Positions 10,211-22,880 of a DNA stretch of 64,000 bases are shown here, in pieces (the first letter of the stretch is position 1; each line of letters opens with the position of its first letter). A program made the translations under genes and the position numbers. This stretch comes from Saccharum officinarum (Eukaryota; Streptophyta; Magnoliopsida; Poales; Poaceae): the NCBI GenBank assembly GCA_020631735.1, contig CM036221.1, forward strand, positions 13,993,381-14,057,380. Direction: 5' to 3'. The notes under the pieces are model-generated. The model was given only the letters and a program-made list of their open reading frames with translations, was not told the origin of the DNA and ran no database searches.

Positions 10211-12236
10211 AGCATTAGCGAATTTTTTAATAAGTCTTATAACTAACTGTTAGCCAGCTAACCAACCATGGCTAATTTAAGCTACCTTTGGGCCCTATCT
10301 TATCAAAATAGGCATCTCCCCTATAATAAATTACTAGATAAATTTGGAATTCTATGAAACTGGACATGCGTGACATACTTAGTGTAAATGTTCTATTTGT
10401 AGTAATAAAAACAAAGCCAAGTGACATATAATTTAAAAGATCTTATTTCAAAGTAGGACATGTGTTATTGCTAGACTAGAGCACTCGTAGTTCTTGGAAA
10501 AATAATTAAATATGCTCTCCCTCTTTACTCAAATTCAATTTGTTCATGAGCCTCCAAGTGTTTCAAGACCTTGTTAAGGCTTATACATTTGCCTCTATAA
10601 TAACTACATTAATTGTTATAAAATTTAAACTATTCAATTTTGAACTTAGTAAAAAAAGTATGAGTTGAGCGACTTGAAACTTCTACATGTTAGAATTTTT
10701 ATGTCCGGTTTATTAGTGTTTTTGGTACTACAAAATAAGTTATAAGATCTAACCAACTTCTTTATAACCCCGACATAGGTGAAAAATAAGGTCTGGTCAT
10801 TCATCTTGTATGTCTTTCCAATTGTTCAGTTCCTAAATATACAACATGTTAGTAAAATGTCCGTTGGTAAAATGAAACGACTATACTTTATCCTTCATCT
10901 ATGTCAAGGTTATAAATTAAAATTAGTTGCATCTTATAGTCTATTTAGTAGTTTAAAAAACACCAACCTATCTAACAATTCCAACGTGTAGAAATTTTGC
11001 TATCAATTTTAAATTATCCTCGAGATACCTTTTTTTAATAAGTATCATGGAGACAACAATTTTAAATTCAGTGAAGAACTAATCTGGCAGGCTTGTTATT
11101 GTAACTTTGGCACCAGTAGATGAATTGTTTATGCAGTCTTAGCTTCCACTTAACAAGAGCAACCAGTGTTTCGTGTTATGAAAGGAACATGAAAAAAACA
11201 TGAGGTTGGACTCTCTGAAGCTTATTGCAGCAACTCTTCTCCCCATCTCAAAGAATTCAGACACTCACGTGCAGCAACCATGAGGGAGGCAGCAAAACTT
11301 GTTCCACATTCACATGAGTATCTCATATACTCATGCTAAGCGTTACTGAGCAGGTGCTGTAATTGTCTGATCATGTCATGATTCATGGCATGGTTTTAAG
11401 TTTCTTGGACGATGCCTTTTTTAGATTGTTCTATGGGAAGATTGTTATCGCTAATGATAACTCACTGATCAGCTTCGAATTTGCTTCGAAGTGTCCTATT
11501 ACTAGAATAATACTAGGAGTTGGGTCGTTTAAGTAGTAGAGAAACCCATCTAGATCCGTTATGGTTACCTGGTTAAATTCTCTGGATCCCAACTCAAAAA
11601 TTATGGTCCCAGCTTGTTAACTCTTATAACTTATGCAATGCTCTCTTGGTTACATACTTACATAAGACCAGTGCAAGACCATATGCATCTTCTTCATGGG
11701 ATCGTGCATATCAACTGTGCAAGTAATAGTTTTTTTGTGTTATAAAATTACAAAGGTGAGACTATAACATCCCTGTCATAGAAACTTACAGATATAAGAG
11801 TCTCATTTGCTTCAGCGATAGAACTAATGTAAGGTTTGAAACCTGTGGCCATGGGTGGACATTTTGGGTACGCCTTATTATTGTCATGAATTCCCTCTTA
11901 ACTCTGCTTGTTTTTTTTGCTCTTCATGCGGATCGTGCATATCAACAGTGCAAGTAATAGTTTTTCTGTGTTATAAAACAACAAGGTGACACTGTAATCC
12001 CTGACATAGAAATTTACAGATATCACAGTATCATTTGCTTCAGAGATAGAACTAATGTATGGTTTGAAACCTGTGGCCATGGGTGGTCATTTTGGGTACG
12101 CCTTAATATTGTCCTGAATTCCCTCTTAACTCTGTTTTTGTTCCGAAAGAATGCTGCATGCACAAATGTTGCAGATTTTTTTTTGGTAGGCCAGCTTTGA
12201 GGCTTGTGCCTTTAAGTAGTGAAGCGATTGGACAAA
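10211..12236. other. Intergenic, no gene seen apart from a local duplication
   Basis: AT-rich and closed in all frames beyond about 70 codons. It contains the direct duplication listed at 11695-12136. Confidence 0.5.
11695..12136. repeat. Direct tandem duplication, unit about 231 bp
   Basis: 11695-11905 and 11926-12136 share long blocks such as gatcgtgcatatcaac, gcaagtaatag and ggtttgaaacctgtggccat, ending gaattccctcttaactctg. The spacing is 231 bp, with scattered substitutions. Confidence 0.85.
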
Positions 12237-12478
12237 GGCCGCGTTCACTTCCTACAGGAACCCAAAATATTTCCTCTTCCACCCATCACATCAAATCTTT
12301 AAACGCATGCATGAAACATTAAATGTAGGTAAAAAAAAAACTAATTGCATAGTTTGTCTGTAAAGTTCGAGACGAATCTTTTGAGTCTAATTAATCCATG
12401 GTTGGACAAATTTTACTAAATAACAACGAAAAGTGCTACAGTAACTTCTCACCCCAACTTTTTCATCTAAACACACCC
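12237..12478. mobile_element. Tourist-like MITE
   Basis: 242 bp from GGCCGCGTTCACTTCC to a reversed GGGTGTGTTTAGATG end, with the family core (gcatgcatgaaacattaaatg, gagacgaatcttttgagtct). The flanking triplet is AAA on both sides. Confidence 0.8.
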
Positions 12479-13420
12479 AAAGAAGGGGCATCCCCGTGCT
12501 TATCCATGCCCAATGTAAAGATGGGTTGTGAACTTAACCTGCAACTTTACAACTGAATTCATTTATCCACAAGCAACTTGATTAATTGATAAAACAAGGT
12601 AATAATCCGCACATGGACAAAGCTCATCACATCTTTTCACGGCAGTATGGTGTTGGAGACTAATAAGATAATTTCTTAGTCAGGCTCCCTTTAACATAAA
12701 CCAAGTTAAACACTCGTAACACGGACGCATGCAGTGCACACATCCAGCTCGGCCATATTTTCGTTTTGCTATGTCAGCTCCTGTAGGAAAGGACACACAT
12801 CATCATACGTATATAATCACAAAGAATTTATCCTTCATTCAGGCTATCAAAATGGTCAAAACAGAGTAGTAATGTGCTACTGCGAGAAGAGGATTGCTTA
12901 TCAACCATGCTACCAGTAACCAGCTCAAAGCAACATAAGCCTACAAACCTATGTCCAGTTATCAATTTTGCCTGAAACAATGCCATTTTATAGATCAAAC
13001 AAGTCATATATCACTTCGGGTAACTCATTTTCAATGGATAAAGATTAGGACAGGTTAACATCCACAGTTCCACACCAACATAGTATGGGTTATCAAGTAC
13101 ATGTTATGAATAGAAAGGTTTCACAAGCAAGAGTTACAATTATGGATTGTCAAGCTTAGGCCGATCAACAAACACAAGTTAAATAACTAACGACAATTGT
13201 TGACTTAATTAAGCATAGCAAGTTCATCCTTTTTATACTACTGTTTGTACAAGTCTAAAATAGGACTGGCCATCGCTAATCGAAGCCTCTGGTTAGTCAA
13301 GCACTAACCGGTGCTAATTAGCACAGACTAGTCAACTACTATTTACCATTTACATTACTGCATGTCTGAATCTCAGAGTTCTTCAGAGCACTAATAAAAC
13401 AAAAAGGTAAAAGTATAAAC
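12479..13420. other. Intergenic, no gene seen
   Basis: No supported ORF, RNA gene or two-ended element. Confidence 0.45.
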
Positions 13421-13552
13421 CCATGATCGGCTGTGCTGATAAGCCGGCTGAAAAACACTGTTGGCTGATTTGTTGTGAGAGAAAAACACTGTTCTGGCTG
13501 AAAAAACAAGCTGAAAAAGACGGATTATAAGCCGGATGAACAGAGCCTCAGT
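13421..13552. mobile_element. MITE remnant
   Basis: It contains ggctgataagccggctg, tgttgtgagagaaaaacactg and reversed ends (agccggatgaac), the text of a common grass MITE related to the one at 59089. The ends are eroded. Confidence 0.5.
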
Positions 13553-13805
13553 ATAAACCAATGATCACGAATAGGACCTCATCAAGTATCTTTCTGTGGT
13601 TAAGACAAGTCAAGAAGGTTAAACTAACCAGTACAGTACCATCAAGGGAGTACAAACTCAGTTTCCCAAAAAAAAAAATCAGTACCTACGAATCGAAGAA
13701 TCCTCCAATGCACAAAGTCAACAGATATGACAATTTGCTATCTCAAGGTACAACAAGTTAATGAGCCAAATCAATTTACTGTCGTGTTTGATCATGCGTC
13801 TGCTT

Positions 13806-14100
13806 ATCTATACCTAATATATATATATATAGTAATAAAGAGGCAAAATTTCAGGCTCTTTTTTTTCGTCCATTCATTTTTTTAGTTTGTCTCCCTCTAA
13901 CTACTGAACAATGAAGAGTTCTTTCTGTCCGGACTTATATATATACAACCCGTGCTCATACGAGTTAGAGCTCTTGACTAGCACGATACAGAGTCCGGTT
14001 CCAAAACGTATTGGGTTGTGTATGGTCTATGTTTAACCAAAGAGTCCATACTCCTACGAAAAAATGTCCATACCCAATAAAATTACTATATATAGTAAAT
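13806..14100 (+). mobile_element. Helitron-like 5' end, copy 1
   Basis: It starts A|TCTATACCTAATA and runs through caaaatttcagg, tcgtccattcatt and cccgtgctcat, all shared with 14946 onward. A TC start after an A fits Helitrons, but I could not find a CTRR hairpin end. Confidence 0.35.
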
Positions 14101-14671
14101 TCATTTTTTTCCTTTTTCCTATTCCGTTAGCCTTTTCTCATTTTTTTAGATTATACTCCGATCTTACTGTATCTTATCCTTTTTCATTACGTAGGCCTTC
14201 TTGAGATAACCTGCATAGGTACAAATAAAAATCCTAATCCAACACCAGTTCTTAAGATAACATAAATAATTGAATCCTATGCGTTGTTTTAAGGCTTAAA
14301 AAAAGAAAATAGTAACCTTTTCTGCGTACATTTTTTTGGTTTCTAAAACTGTTTTGATTTGGTCCTGTCGGTTTCGTCCAGGATTTGGTATCCCGTCAGA
14401 ATTCTGTTTTTCTTTTCAGTGGATTCCGTCTAGAATTCCATTTTCTTTTTTACTTTTCCGGTTTGTTCCGTATGCTCCTGACGTTCCCATGGTGTTTTTT
14501 TAACTTTTCTATTTTTCTTCTCCTTTTCCAATCTGTGGTCCATGTATTTCTATTTTTGTTTTTCTTTATTTCTATTTCTTCTCACTTCTTTATTCTCTAT
14601 CTGTGCCCTTCTATTTTTATTTTTTCCTTCTTCCTCTACTATCCGTACCTTTCTTCCTTCTTTCTTCCTAT

Positions 14672-14912
14672 GGCCTTGTTTAGATCCGAAATTTTTTGGG
14701 AAAAAATTCTTGTAGAACTTTTGTTGTTATTTGGCAAAATTTATTTAACCATGGACTAACTAGGCTTAAAAGATTTGTCTCGACATTTACAGATAAATTG
14801 TGCAATTAGTTATTTTTTAACTACATTTAATGCTCCATGCATGCGTCCAAAGATTCGATGTGACGGGTACTGTGCAAAATTTTTTTGGGTGTTTTTGGAA
14901 TTAAACGGGGCC
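14672..14912. mobile_element. Tourist-like MITE
   Basis: 241 bp from GGCCTTGTTTAGATCC to a reversed GGCCCCGTTTAATTCC end, flanked by TAT at 14669-14671 and 14913-14915. Confidence 0.85.
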
Positions 14913-14945
14913 TATATAAGCCCTTTTTACAAATATAAAAGTTAA

Positions 14946-15130
14946 ATCTATACCTAATAATAAAGAGACAAAATTTCAGGTTTTTTTTTTCGTCCATCCA
15001 TTTTTTGTCTGTCTCCTAACTACCGGACAATGGAGATTTCTTCCTTTGTCCATACTTATATGACCCGTGCTCAAGGAGTTCCATTATATTACATCTAGCG
15101 ATGATCCATGCAGACAAGTTTGACTCCAAT
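14946..15130 (+). mobile_element. Helitron-like 5' end, copy 2
   Basis: It starts A|TCTATACCTAATAATAAAG and is similar to 13806 onward for about 150 bp in direct orientation. The 3' end was not found. Confidence 0.35.
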
Positions 15131-16638
15131 ACGTATTGGATTCGTCCTAGATATCTCGTATATCCAAACCAGGTAAGTTCCCTCCATCTATATATATGAA
15201 TAAAAAAATACAAAGAGTCATACATAAAGTCCGATCCATCCTGCAGATGTTTTTTTAGAAACAAAATCACGTGGATGTTACATAAAGTAGTATTAGCGGA
15301 CTCAAATAAATTAACTAATACTACGTGAGGCCAAGCTTTCAAGTTCCGTATCAGACTTTGTATGGAATTCTATTGAGGACTCCAAACCTATGTCCAATCA
15401 GAAATCAAATAGATTTTCTCCCGTACCTTAAATAAATCTAAACAAAGAAACGTGATCCATATATTCTCCAATATGAGGCCAAGCGTTCAAGCTCCGTATC
15501 AGGCTTTGTATGGAAATTCTATTGTGGAAGCCAGACACGTTTCAATGAGACCGTCGTTGTCGCCTTGGGTGTGCACGTCATCCTGCAAAACCTGATGCGT
15601 CTAGATCTGTTGTCCCTACACTCTAGCGGGCTGAGGATCCACCGCCCTCTCGACCCTGGGCAGAATCCCCGCACCGGTATCTGCTCCACCATGCTCGTAT
15701 TCTCGAGGTTCAACCTGCTGCAAGGGACTCACGCCGCCACGAGGAGCTCCGCTCAACGCAAAGGCTATCGCCACCATGAGGATCGGCAGAGCTCATACTG
15801 AGGCTGGTCCCAATGCCCAAGCCCAATAGCAGACGGAGGGTTGTGCTCTGAGGCATCGGCAGAAGGAGGCGCTCAAGTTGATGATGCGCATGGGGGTTAT
15901 GAGCGCTGCTGTTCATGGTCGGAGATTTGCCATGCTGGTGTCGATGCGTACCCGACTTGCCCCTCAAAAATAGCCGTCTACTATCAGGCAAAGATGGCGA
16001 GCAACGTCCGCTCGCCATACGCGGCTTGCTACCATATCCTGTGCGTGTGCCCCTTTCCCAAGCACACAAAGGCACGATCCACGATCCACATACCGCGAAC
16101 GAAGCTCGAGTCGATGCCTCCGTTTGATCGAACGGAGCCGCTGCCGCTTGAGCGCGAACGCCAGATCTGCTAAATGTTGGCCGCAAGAACACGACGTCTT
16201 CCAAAGTATGGATATGGAACATGCTGCTCCAGGTGCACAAAAAGCAGCCGTTCATTCTTAATGAAAGACCAACGCCGCCGTACGCCGTGGCCAACCGTCG
16301 TTGCTGCTTCTCTTGCGTCGAGAACCGGCTGGATGGGCTCGTCGTTGCATCACGATGCTGTAGAGGCTGCTCTTATATTTTTTGGTGCGCCGTAGCTCAA
16401 GGTCGAGGGGCCAGTGATGCGGCATCCATAAGGTTTGTAATACAAAATTGTTTATTAGTATTTTATTATTTTTTAAATGATCTACCCAGCTTAAATAATC
16501 TTAATTTAAATTTTCATATTATTGCTAATATTTGCTTATATTTTGCATCGTCACAAAATAAGTTATAGGTCCAAATTTGATAAAAGGAAAAACATAAATA
16601 GCTTATGCAGCATGTTTATTCCCGTTACAACGCATGAG
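15131..16638. other. Intergenic; GC-rich patch 15540-16430 without a recognised gene
   Basis: 15540-16430 is GC-richer than its flanks and has overlapping frames on both strands of up to about 195 codons. None shows a motif I know, and frames open on both strands suggest composition. It could be cargo of the Helitron-like element next to it. Confidence 0.35.
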
Positions 16639-16736
16639 TATATTTGCCAGTAATTATAGTAAGGGAAAAAGAAAAATAAACAAAGAATATATTTGCTAGT
16701 AATTATAGTAAGGGAAAAAGAAAAATAAACAAAGAA
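16639..16736. repeat. 49-bp unit repeated twice in tandem
   Basis: 16639-16687 and 16688-16736 are nearly identical (tatatttgccagtaattata versus tatatttgctagtaattata). Confidence 0.88.
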
Positions 16737-16953
16737 AGGTTTGTCGGAGGCCCACTTTTGTTTGAAACTGTGTGTGTGTGGGGTGGGGGGTAGCCAACCA
16801 GGTGGCCCCACTCGAACCACAGTCGAGAGGCACGAGAGCTGTGTAGCACCACCGTCCTCAGCTCTTCATTCCTCACTTTCCCCTCCCAATCCTCCAATCC
16901 ACTCTCAATCGCAAACCCTAGCCATCTCCCCGAGCAGAGCACAGGCGGCAGCG

Positions 16954-18531
16954 ATGGCTCAGCTGCCGGACGAGGGCTCAGCTGCCGGACGAGCTCGTCC
17001 GCGAGATCCTCCTCCGCGTCACACCCGACGACCCCGCGTGCCTCCTCCGCGCGGCCGTCGTATGCAAGAGCTGGCGCCGCATGCTCGCCGACCCCGACTT
17101 CCGCTGCCGCCACCGGGAGGTACACCCGACGCCCCACGTCGCCGGCTTCCTCCGCATCTTGAGCAACGCCATACCCTACAGCTCCCGCTTCGAGTTCATC
17201 GACCCCACCTTCCGCCGCCCCGCCGCCCGCGACCTCCCGGGCTGGCTCGCCCTCGACTGCCGCCACGGCCGCGCCCTCTTCGCCACCCCAGCCCCAGGCG
17301 GGAGCTTCCCGGTGGCTTTGGACTTCATCGTCTGGAACCCTTTGACGGACGAGCGCCGCCGCCTGCCCCAGCCCTCTCCCCGTCCCACGGCCCCACCCAC
17401 TGGCCGCTCCACGGACCGCCCCCATTTCAACGCGGCGGTACTCTGCGCTGCCACTGCTGAAGGCTGCGATCACCGCGGCTGCCACAGGGGCCCCTTCCGC
17501 GTGGTTTTCCTCTTCAGCACCTCGACTCGCACATGCGCGCTCGTGTACTCCTCTGAGACGGATGATTGGAGCTACCTGACCTCTACTCCAGGCCACAATC
17601 TGTACTCCGTCGACAACATGCCATCTCCGAGCGTTCTCGTCGGAGACACCTTCTACTTCAGGGGCAGTGGGAACTTCCACGCTTTTGAATACCAAGTAAC
17701 CACCCATCGCCTTTCGGCGATCTACCGTCCTCAGTCAGCATCCCTCATGGCCACGGCGGTTGGTGAATTTCATTTCACCACTTTGTAGGAAGATCCTCTC
17801 AGCCTATGCCTGTGGTCAGCGGAGAAAGTTCCCGATGGATTTGAGCAATGGGTACAGGCCAGGGCCTTCAACCTTGAGATGCTGCTCCCTAAAGACACGC
17901 TGACGCCACGGTTTAATGTGACTGGCTCCGTGGAGGGTGCAGATATCATATTTGTGATTGTCTACAAATATGCTCATCACCGTGGTGATGTCTACATGGT
18001 CCACCTCGATTCGGGGAAGATAACGAAGGTGTTTGAGGGTTATAGTTATGTCTTTCCCTACACGAGCTTCTGCATTCCGGGTATATAAGCTTATTGCCTT
18101 TGTTTTTTTTTTGTTGAATTACACAAGTACGGACGTAGATGCTCAACATGCACGCACACTCACCCCTATGAACACACGTACGCCGTGCTTATTGTAAATT
18201 TCTAATCTACATGTATTGTTAGTGTTTAAGCTGTAAATACAAAACCGTTACTTATTAGCAACAATTTTAAATATTAACAATTGTATGTTTTCCTAAAAGA
18301 AGTTTTCCTTTGAAGAACAGCATGCCCGTCTACCCATCTGAATGAACCTGTAATGCTCTGTGTTGGTATAGGTTGCTATCGGTGTTTTTTTTCCTTCCAT
18401 TAACGGCACTTTGTTGACCCTCGTGGTTGGTCCCCCTGATCTGATGCTATTTCATTTGTTTTGGCATTTCTGCAGTGATTGATGAGGCTTATACAGGCGA
18501 GGAACCAAGGGAAGGTGTTCCAAATGCATGA
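16954..18531 (+). pseudogene. F-box family pseudogene, locus C
   Basis: Exon 1 is 16954-18080 and exon 2 is 18476-18531, with an intron GTATATAAG ... TTCTGCAG. The frame is broken twice. A 19-bp unit at 16956-16974 is repeated exactly at 16975-16993, shifting the frame right after MAQLPDE. A TAG at 17786-17788 then interrupts the long frame, which otherwise continues to the splice site. Conserved blocks remain: VREILLRVTPDDPACLLRA, ARDLPGWLALDCRHGRALF, IVWNPLTDERRRLP and GDTFYFRGSG. Exon 2 encodes VIDEAYTGEEPREGVPNA and a stop. An ATG at 17081 could start a protein lacking the F-box, but the TAG would end it after 235 residues. Intact splice sites suggest recent loss. Confidence 0.88.
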
Positions 18532-18696
18532 TAAACTCTAGTTGCTGGTGCAAGGGCTTCTGAATTATGCGTGAGGTATGTTCTGGTGTTTGCTGATCAG
18601 CAGATGGCATGCTTTGGGTTCTGTCGTGGACAACTCTCTCACTCTCTAGGATCAATGACTTGGTTTTGTGGTGGGGGTTTGGACAAAATCTTTAGG

Positions 18697-20350
18697 ATTA
18701 ACAAGACTTTGTTTTGATATTATGTTTTCTTAACGCTGGACAGTTTGAATTAGACCTTGCAAAGCTGTTTGGTGAACGTGTTGAATTGACTTTGTCTTAG
18801 TGGTGTCACAAGCATTTGCCTGTGACCAGAAGATATATGCTTGTCATGTACTGCATTCGTGGTGTGCTGCTCCATTTGGGCCTTCTCCTTACTGACTTTT
18901 GCGTTGCTGTAATCAGTCAAAATCACTGTATAGTAAATATAGATGCTATGGTAGACACAGCCATATCTGTGAATTCTTGTTGCTCCTTTTTTTGTTAGCA
19001 TGCCTCTTTGGTTTTGCATATATGGTCAGGTCCTGAAAGGGATGCTGTATGTATGGATGATGCAGTACACTGGTAGCTTGTAGTACCGGATTCGGGTTTG
19101 CAGTCCAACTTTGAGATTTGCGTCTTGTCGCCAACTCATGCTATTGAGGGAAGTGGTGATTGAGAGACCAAAGCAACAAATTCATGCTCTGGGGACTGTC
19201 AATGCACAATCTCTTGCCATTATGGCACTATCGAGAATCTCTCAAAACTCTGTTAACAAATTTGATCAATTTGCTCATGACCATGGCTCGCATCAATTAC
19301 ATTTTTTTAATTATGTTTTTGCTTTTGTTTCTGCCTCCTGAAAAATGATTGTGGTTGGTCATTCACTCTTTCTTCTTGTAGAATTCAAGTTTGTGTCTTC
19401 AAATTTGATCGAATTTACAATGAAAGTGACATGAGAAACATGCTTGATGTTTACTTTTGTCTTATTTGTGCTATTTCTCACTTGAAAATATGTCTTGTTC
19501 CTGAAACTGATCTGCTGTTGTGAAACTGATCTGCTGTTGTGTTCATACTCCTTGAAGGTGATGCAATTTTCAACCAAAGTGGGATGTGAACAAAGTTTGT
19601 TACCAATTTCCTGTGCATGCTCTGGGAAGTTCGGACTGAAGAATGCTGGACTTTTGCTTCAGTTCGTGATTAAGGCATGAACAGCCATGGAACTGATCCC
19701 ATTGATCATTTGTTTTCTTTCACAAAACCAACCCTGTAATTAAGGCAGTTTTAAGTTTAGTTGGATCTGAACAAGGTTGTCCCAATTTCATATTTGTTCC
19801 CATGGAAGTTGGAACTGAAAAGAAATGGGGGGTTATGATTCAGTTTATGTACACAACACTGCTCACGAAGCGAATGAACTGTAGAAGAACGTCAGAGGGA
19901 TCCAATGGCCCTTGCACTGATGTCATGTTAATTCAAGAGATTATATGTTGTCTTTCTTGAAAACGAACTGTGGTCATGTTCTTGAAGAATGGACTGTGTG
20001 GTTGCCTGGTTGGGTTCCAGTCTGACTTGAAAATTTGAAAATAGGTTACACAAGGTGGCCAATTGTGGCTCTCTAAGTTAGTGTTTCTTGAAATTCGACC
20101 GAAACAGTGTTGAGCGTGACTAGAGGACTGCTTTTTTGCCTACTAGTTTAAGTTATTCATCAGGTGACAGGTACTTTGGACTGAAGATACGACGAATATG
20201 TTCTTTCCTGAAAATGAACTCTCTGGTCAATTCTAGTTTTGACCTGACGCAATATTTTCTCAAGTTCTTGAGCATGATTTCAAAGCAAAAGATGAACTGA
20301 AGAGAGTTGGAGTTCGGATCCAGTAAAAGTCCTTGAGAATATATTGAAGA
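18697..20350. repeat. Flank X, one copy of a duplicated intergenic segment
   Basis: It aligns with 28483-28594 plus 34134-35600 (flank Y). Shared blocks include ggtgaacgtgttgaattgac, ccttctccttactgactttt / cttctccttactgactttt and caaatttgatcgaatttaca. It follows pseudogene C and precedes the gypsy remnant. No ORF is supported. Confidence 0.85.
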
Positions 20351-20397
20351 AAAATAGATTATTAGTAATAAATTGAAGAAAAAGAAAATGGAAGCTT

Positions 20398-22735
20398 GTT
20401 AGCAGAGATCTTCAGAGAAGGGAAATATTGGAAGCAATAGGAGAGATTGGGGGTAATTGGGAAGAACTTGGGGGTAGGCAGGTTCGATCCGCAATAGCAA
20501 GGAGGACGAGTTCAGGTTTGGTTTACAATGATGCTCATGATACCCTCTTCCAGGCCTCTCTCCTCTCTTATACATCGGCAGATGCCGTGCGTGAGCCACA
20601 CAGGCGCAACTGTGTCTTCCTATGGCTCACGCCCACTCTGGACCCGTGATGAGCTGGTTCGGTCGCTTGACGCGGCTGCTTTTCCTTCTTGGTACTTCGC
20701 CTGGGCGTGCCGTTCCCGCTACGGTGCGTGCGTCATCTTCAGGTTCTTCAGGAAGCTGGCTGCTGACATCCTCCCCCCCTTCAGAAGCTGCTTGCCCCCA
20801 AGCAGGCGCACGGGGAAACCTTTGCTTCAGTGCTTCGAGGTCTTCCCAAGTCGCAAGAGAGCGTGGCATACCAGACCACTGAATCAACACTTGAGGAATG
20901 ACAGTGTTGTCTGAAGAGCTTACCCTGCGCTGAAGAACCCTTACTGGATAGGGTGACCTTCAAGCGACTGAGGAAGAGAGCAAATAGCATGAGAAGACGG
21001 TACTGCTTCCTTAAGCTGGGACACATGAAAAACTGGATGAATATTTGTGGAAGCCGGCAGCGCTAGCTTGTAGGCGACTGCCCCAATTTTGTCGAGCACC
21101 TGAAACGGACCAAAGAATTTGAACGCTAGTTTCTGATTAGAGCGGGGTGTCAGGGATGCCTGGACATACGGTTGGAGTTTCAGATACACCCAATCTCCGA
21201 CAGCGAATTGACGTTCAGAGCGGAATTTGTCAGCTTGCTGTTTCATCCTGGACTGAGCTCTGGTAAGGTGCTGTTGTATCAGCGTGGTGATCAGGGACTT
21301 CTCCTGTATCCAATCCGACAAGGGAACTGAGGCAACCGCAGAGTCATCGGTGATGCCAAACTGACGCGGATGCTGTCCATAGAGCACATAGAACGGTGAA
21401 TAGCCCAAGGAAGAATGCCAAGTTGTATTATACCAGTACTCAGCAAGGTAGACCCAGTCGAGCCATTTAGTTGGACAGGCATTGGCAAAACATCTCAAGA
21501 AAGTCTCCAAACATTGATTTACCCGCTCAGTTTGGCCATCCGTTTGGGGATGGTAGGCCGTTGACATTTTCAGCGAGACATGGGCCAGACGAAAGAGTTC
21601 CTGCCACAATTGACTGGTGAACACTCGATCCCTGTCAGAGATAATGGAATCCGGAAGACCATGAAGACGGTAAACTTGCTGAAGAAACATCTTGGCGACT
21701 GACAGAGCTGTAAATGGATGTGCTAGTGGCAGAAAATGAGCATATTTGGAAAACCGATCGACCACAACCATGATGCAATTCTTACCACCCGATGGAGGCA
21801 AGCCCTCAACGAAATCCATGGATATGCTTTGCCATGCCATAGAGGGAACAGGCAAAGGTTGCAGCAGTCCCGGGTAGCGAGCCCTGTCAGGCTTGGCCTG
21901 CTGACAGGTTGGGCAGGAGGAGACAAACTGATGAACGCAAGACTTGAGACCATGCCAAGAGAACTGCTGTTTGATTCGGTGGTAAGTAGCCGGAAAGCCA
22001 GAATGTCCCCCAACAGCAGAAGAATGGAACTGGTGCATGATGCGGCTCTGCAGCGCCTTGTCATCCCCAATCCATAAACGACGCTTGTGATGTAGCAAGC
22101 CATTTCGCAGCTCATAATTGGGCTCAGCTATAGGAGAGATACTCAACCGCTGAATCAGGTCCTGAGCTTTACTGTCCCTAGTGTATGAAGCCAACACATC
22201 GTCCAACCAAGTAGGGACTGGTGCCGAAATAGCCCAAAGTTCTGCAGAGCCAGCGCAGCGAGACAAAGCGTCGGCCACTCTGTTATCTGCGCCTGGCTTG
22301 TACACAATACGATACTGTAAACCAAGGAGTTTGGTGAAAACTTTTTTGCTGCCAAGCTGTGTGCAACCGCTGTTCGTTCAAATGGACAAGGCTCTTTTGG
22401 TCAGTGAAAATTAGGAACTCGCCTAGTTGAAGGTACGAGCGCCAGTGTTCCACTGCTATAAGGATGGCCATGTACTCTTTCTCGTAAGCTGAGAGTCCTC
22501 GATTTTTGGGCCCCAAGGCACGGCTCAGGAAGGCAAGTGGATGACCCCCTTGTAAGAGCACGGCACCAACGCCGGAATTGGATGCATCAGTCTCGATACA
22601 GAATTGCTGACTGAAATCCGGCAATGCAAGAATAGGAGCAGAACTAAGGCATTCCTTCAAAGTATTGAATGCAGTAGTGTGTTCTGATGTCCATACAAAC
22701 AAGCTGTGCTTTTTGAGCAATGCTGTCAGTGCTTT
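20398..22735 (-). mobile_element. 5'-truncated Ty3/gypsy chromovirus
   Basis: The minus strand carries RNase H, integrase, a GPY/F-like module and a chromodomain, followed by about 230 bp that ends CTCTGCTAACA at 20398. That end segment is likely the 3' LTR, perhaps starting TGAGCCATAGG near 20629. The 5' half (gag, protease, most of the RT) is missing. The break at about 22735 falls about 145 bp upstream of the locus E start codon. No second LTR is present, so this is a deletion product. Confidence 0.8.
20627..22720 (-). pseudogene. Ty3/gypsy polyprotein fragment: RNase H, integrase, chromodomain
   Basis: 22283-22720 encodes the RT C-terminus and RNase H (FCIETDASNSGVGAVLLQGG; AYEKEYMAILIAVEHW). 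An extra A in the homopolymer at about 22342-22347 shifts the frame into 20941-22305. That frame has the HHCC zinc finger (H..H then CPTC), the integrase core (MDFVEGLPPSGGKN, SDRDRVFTS, E in TDGQTERVNQ) and a GPY/F segment (FKFFGPFQVLDKIGAVAYKL). The frame ends near 20941. The chromodomain (VLIQWSGMPRSLATWEDLE-like) follows in another frame at 20627-20890. The element is dead. Confidence 0.88.
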
Positions 22736-22880
22736 TTGGTGGTCCTGCCTGGCAGAGGAAAACGCTCAAACGAAACCAAGCCGCCGCCCTCCTCTTCCCC
22801 TGCTCCACACAGGCGGCGGACATGCCAAGCCCAAACCCTCGCCGCCTCCGCCGGGCAGGGCACGCGCGCACCGCCGGTAA

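Noticed and set aside
15710..16294. 194-codon minus-strand frame in the GC-rich patch
   Set aside because: No recognisable motif, competing frames on the other strand, no splice or start context.
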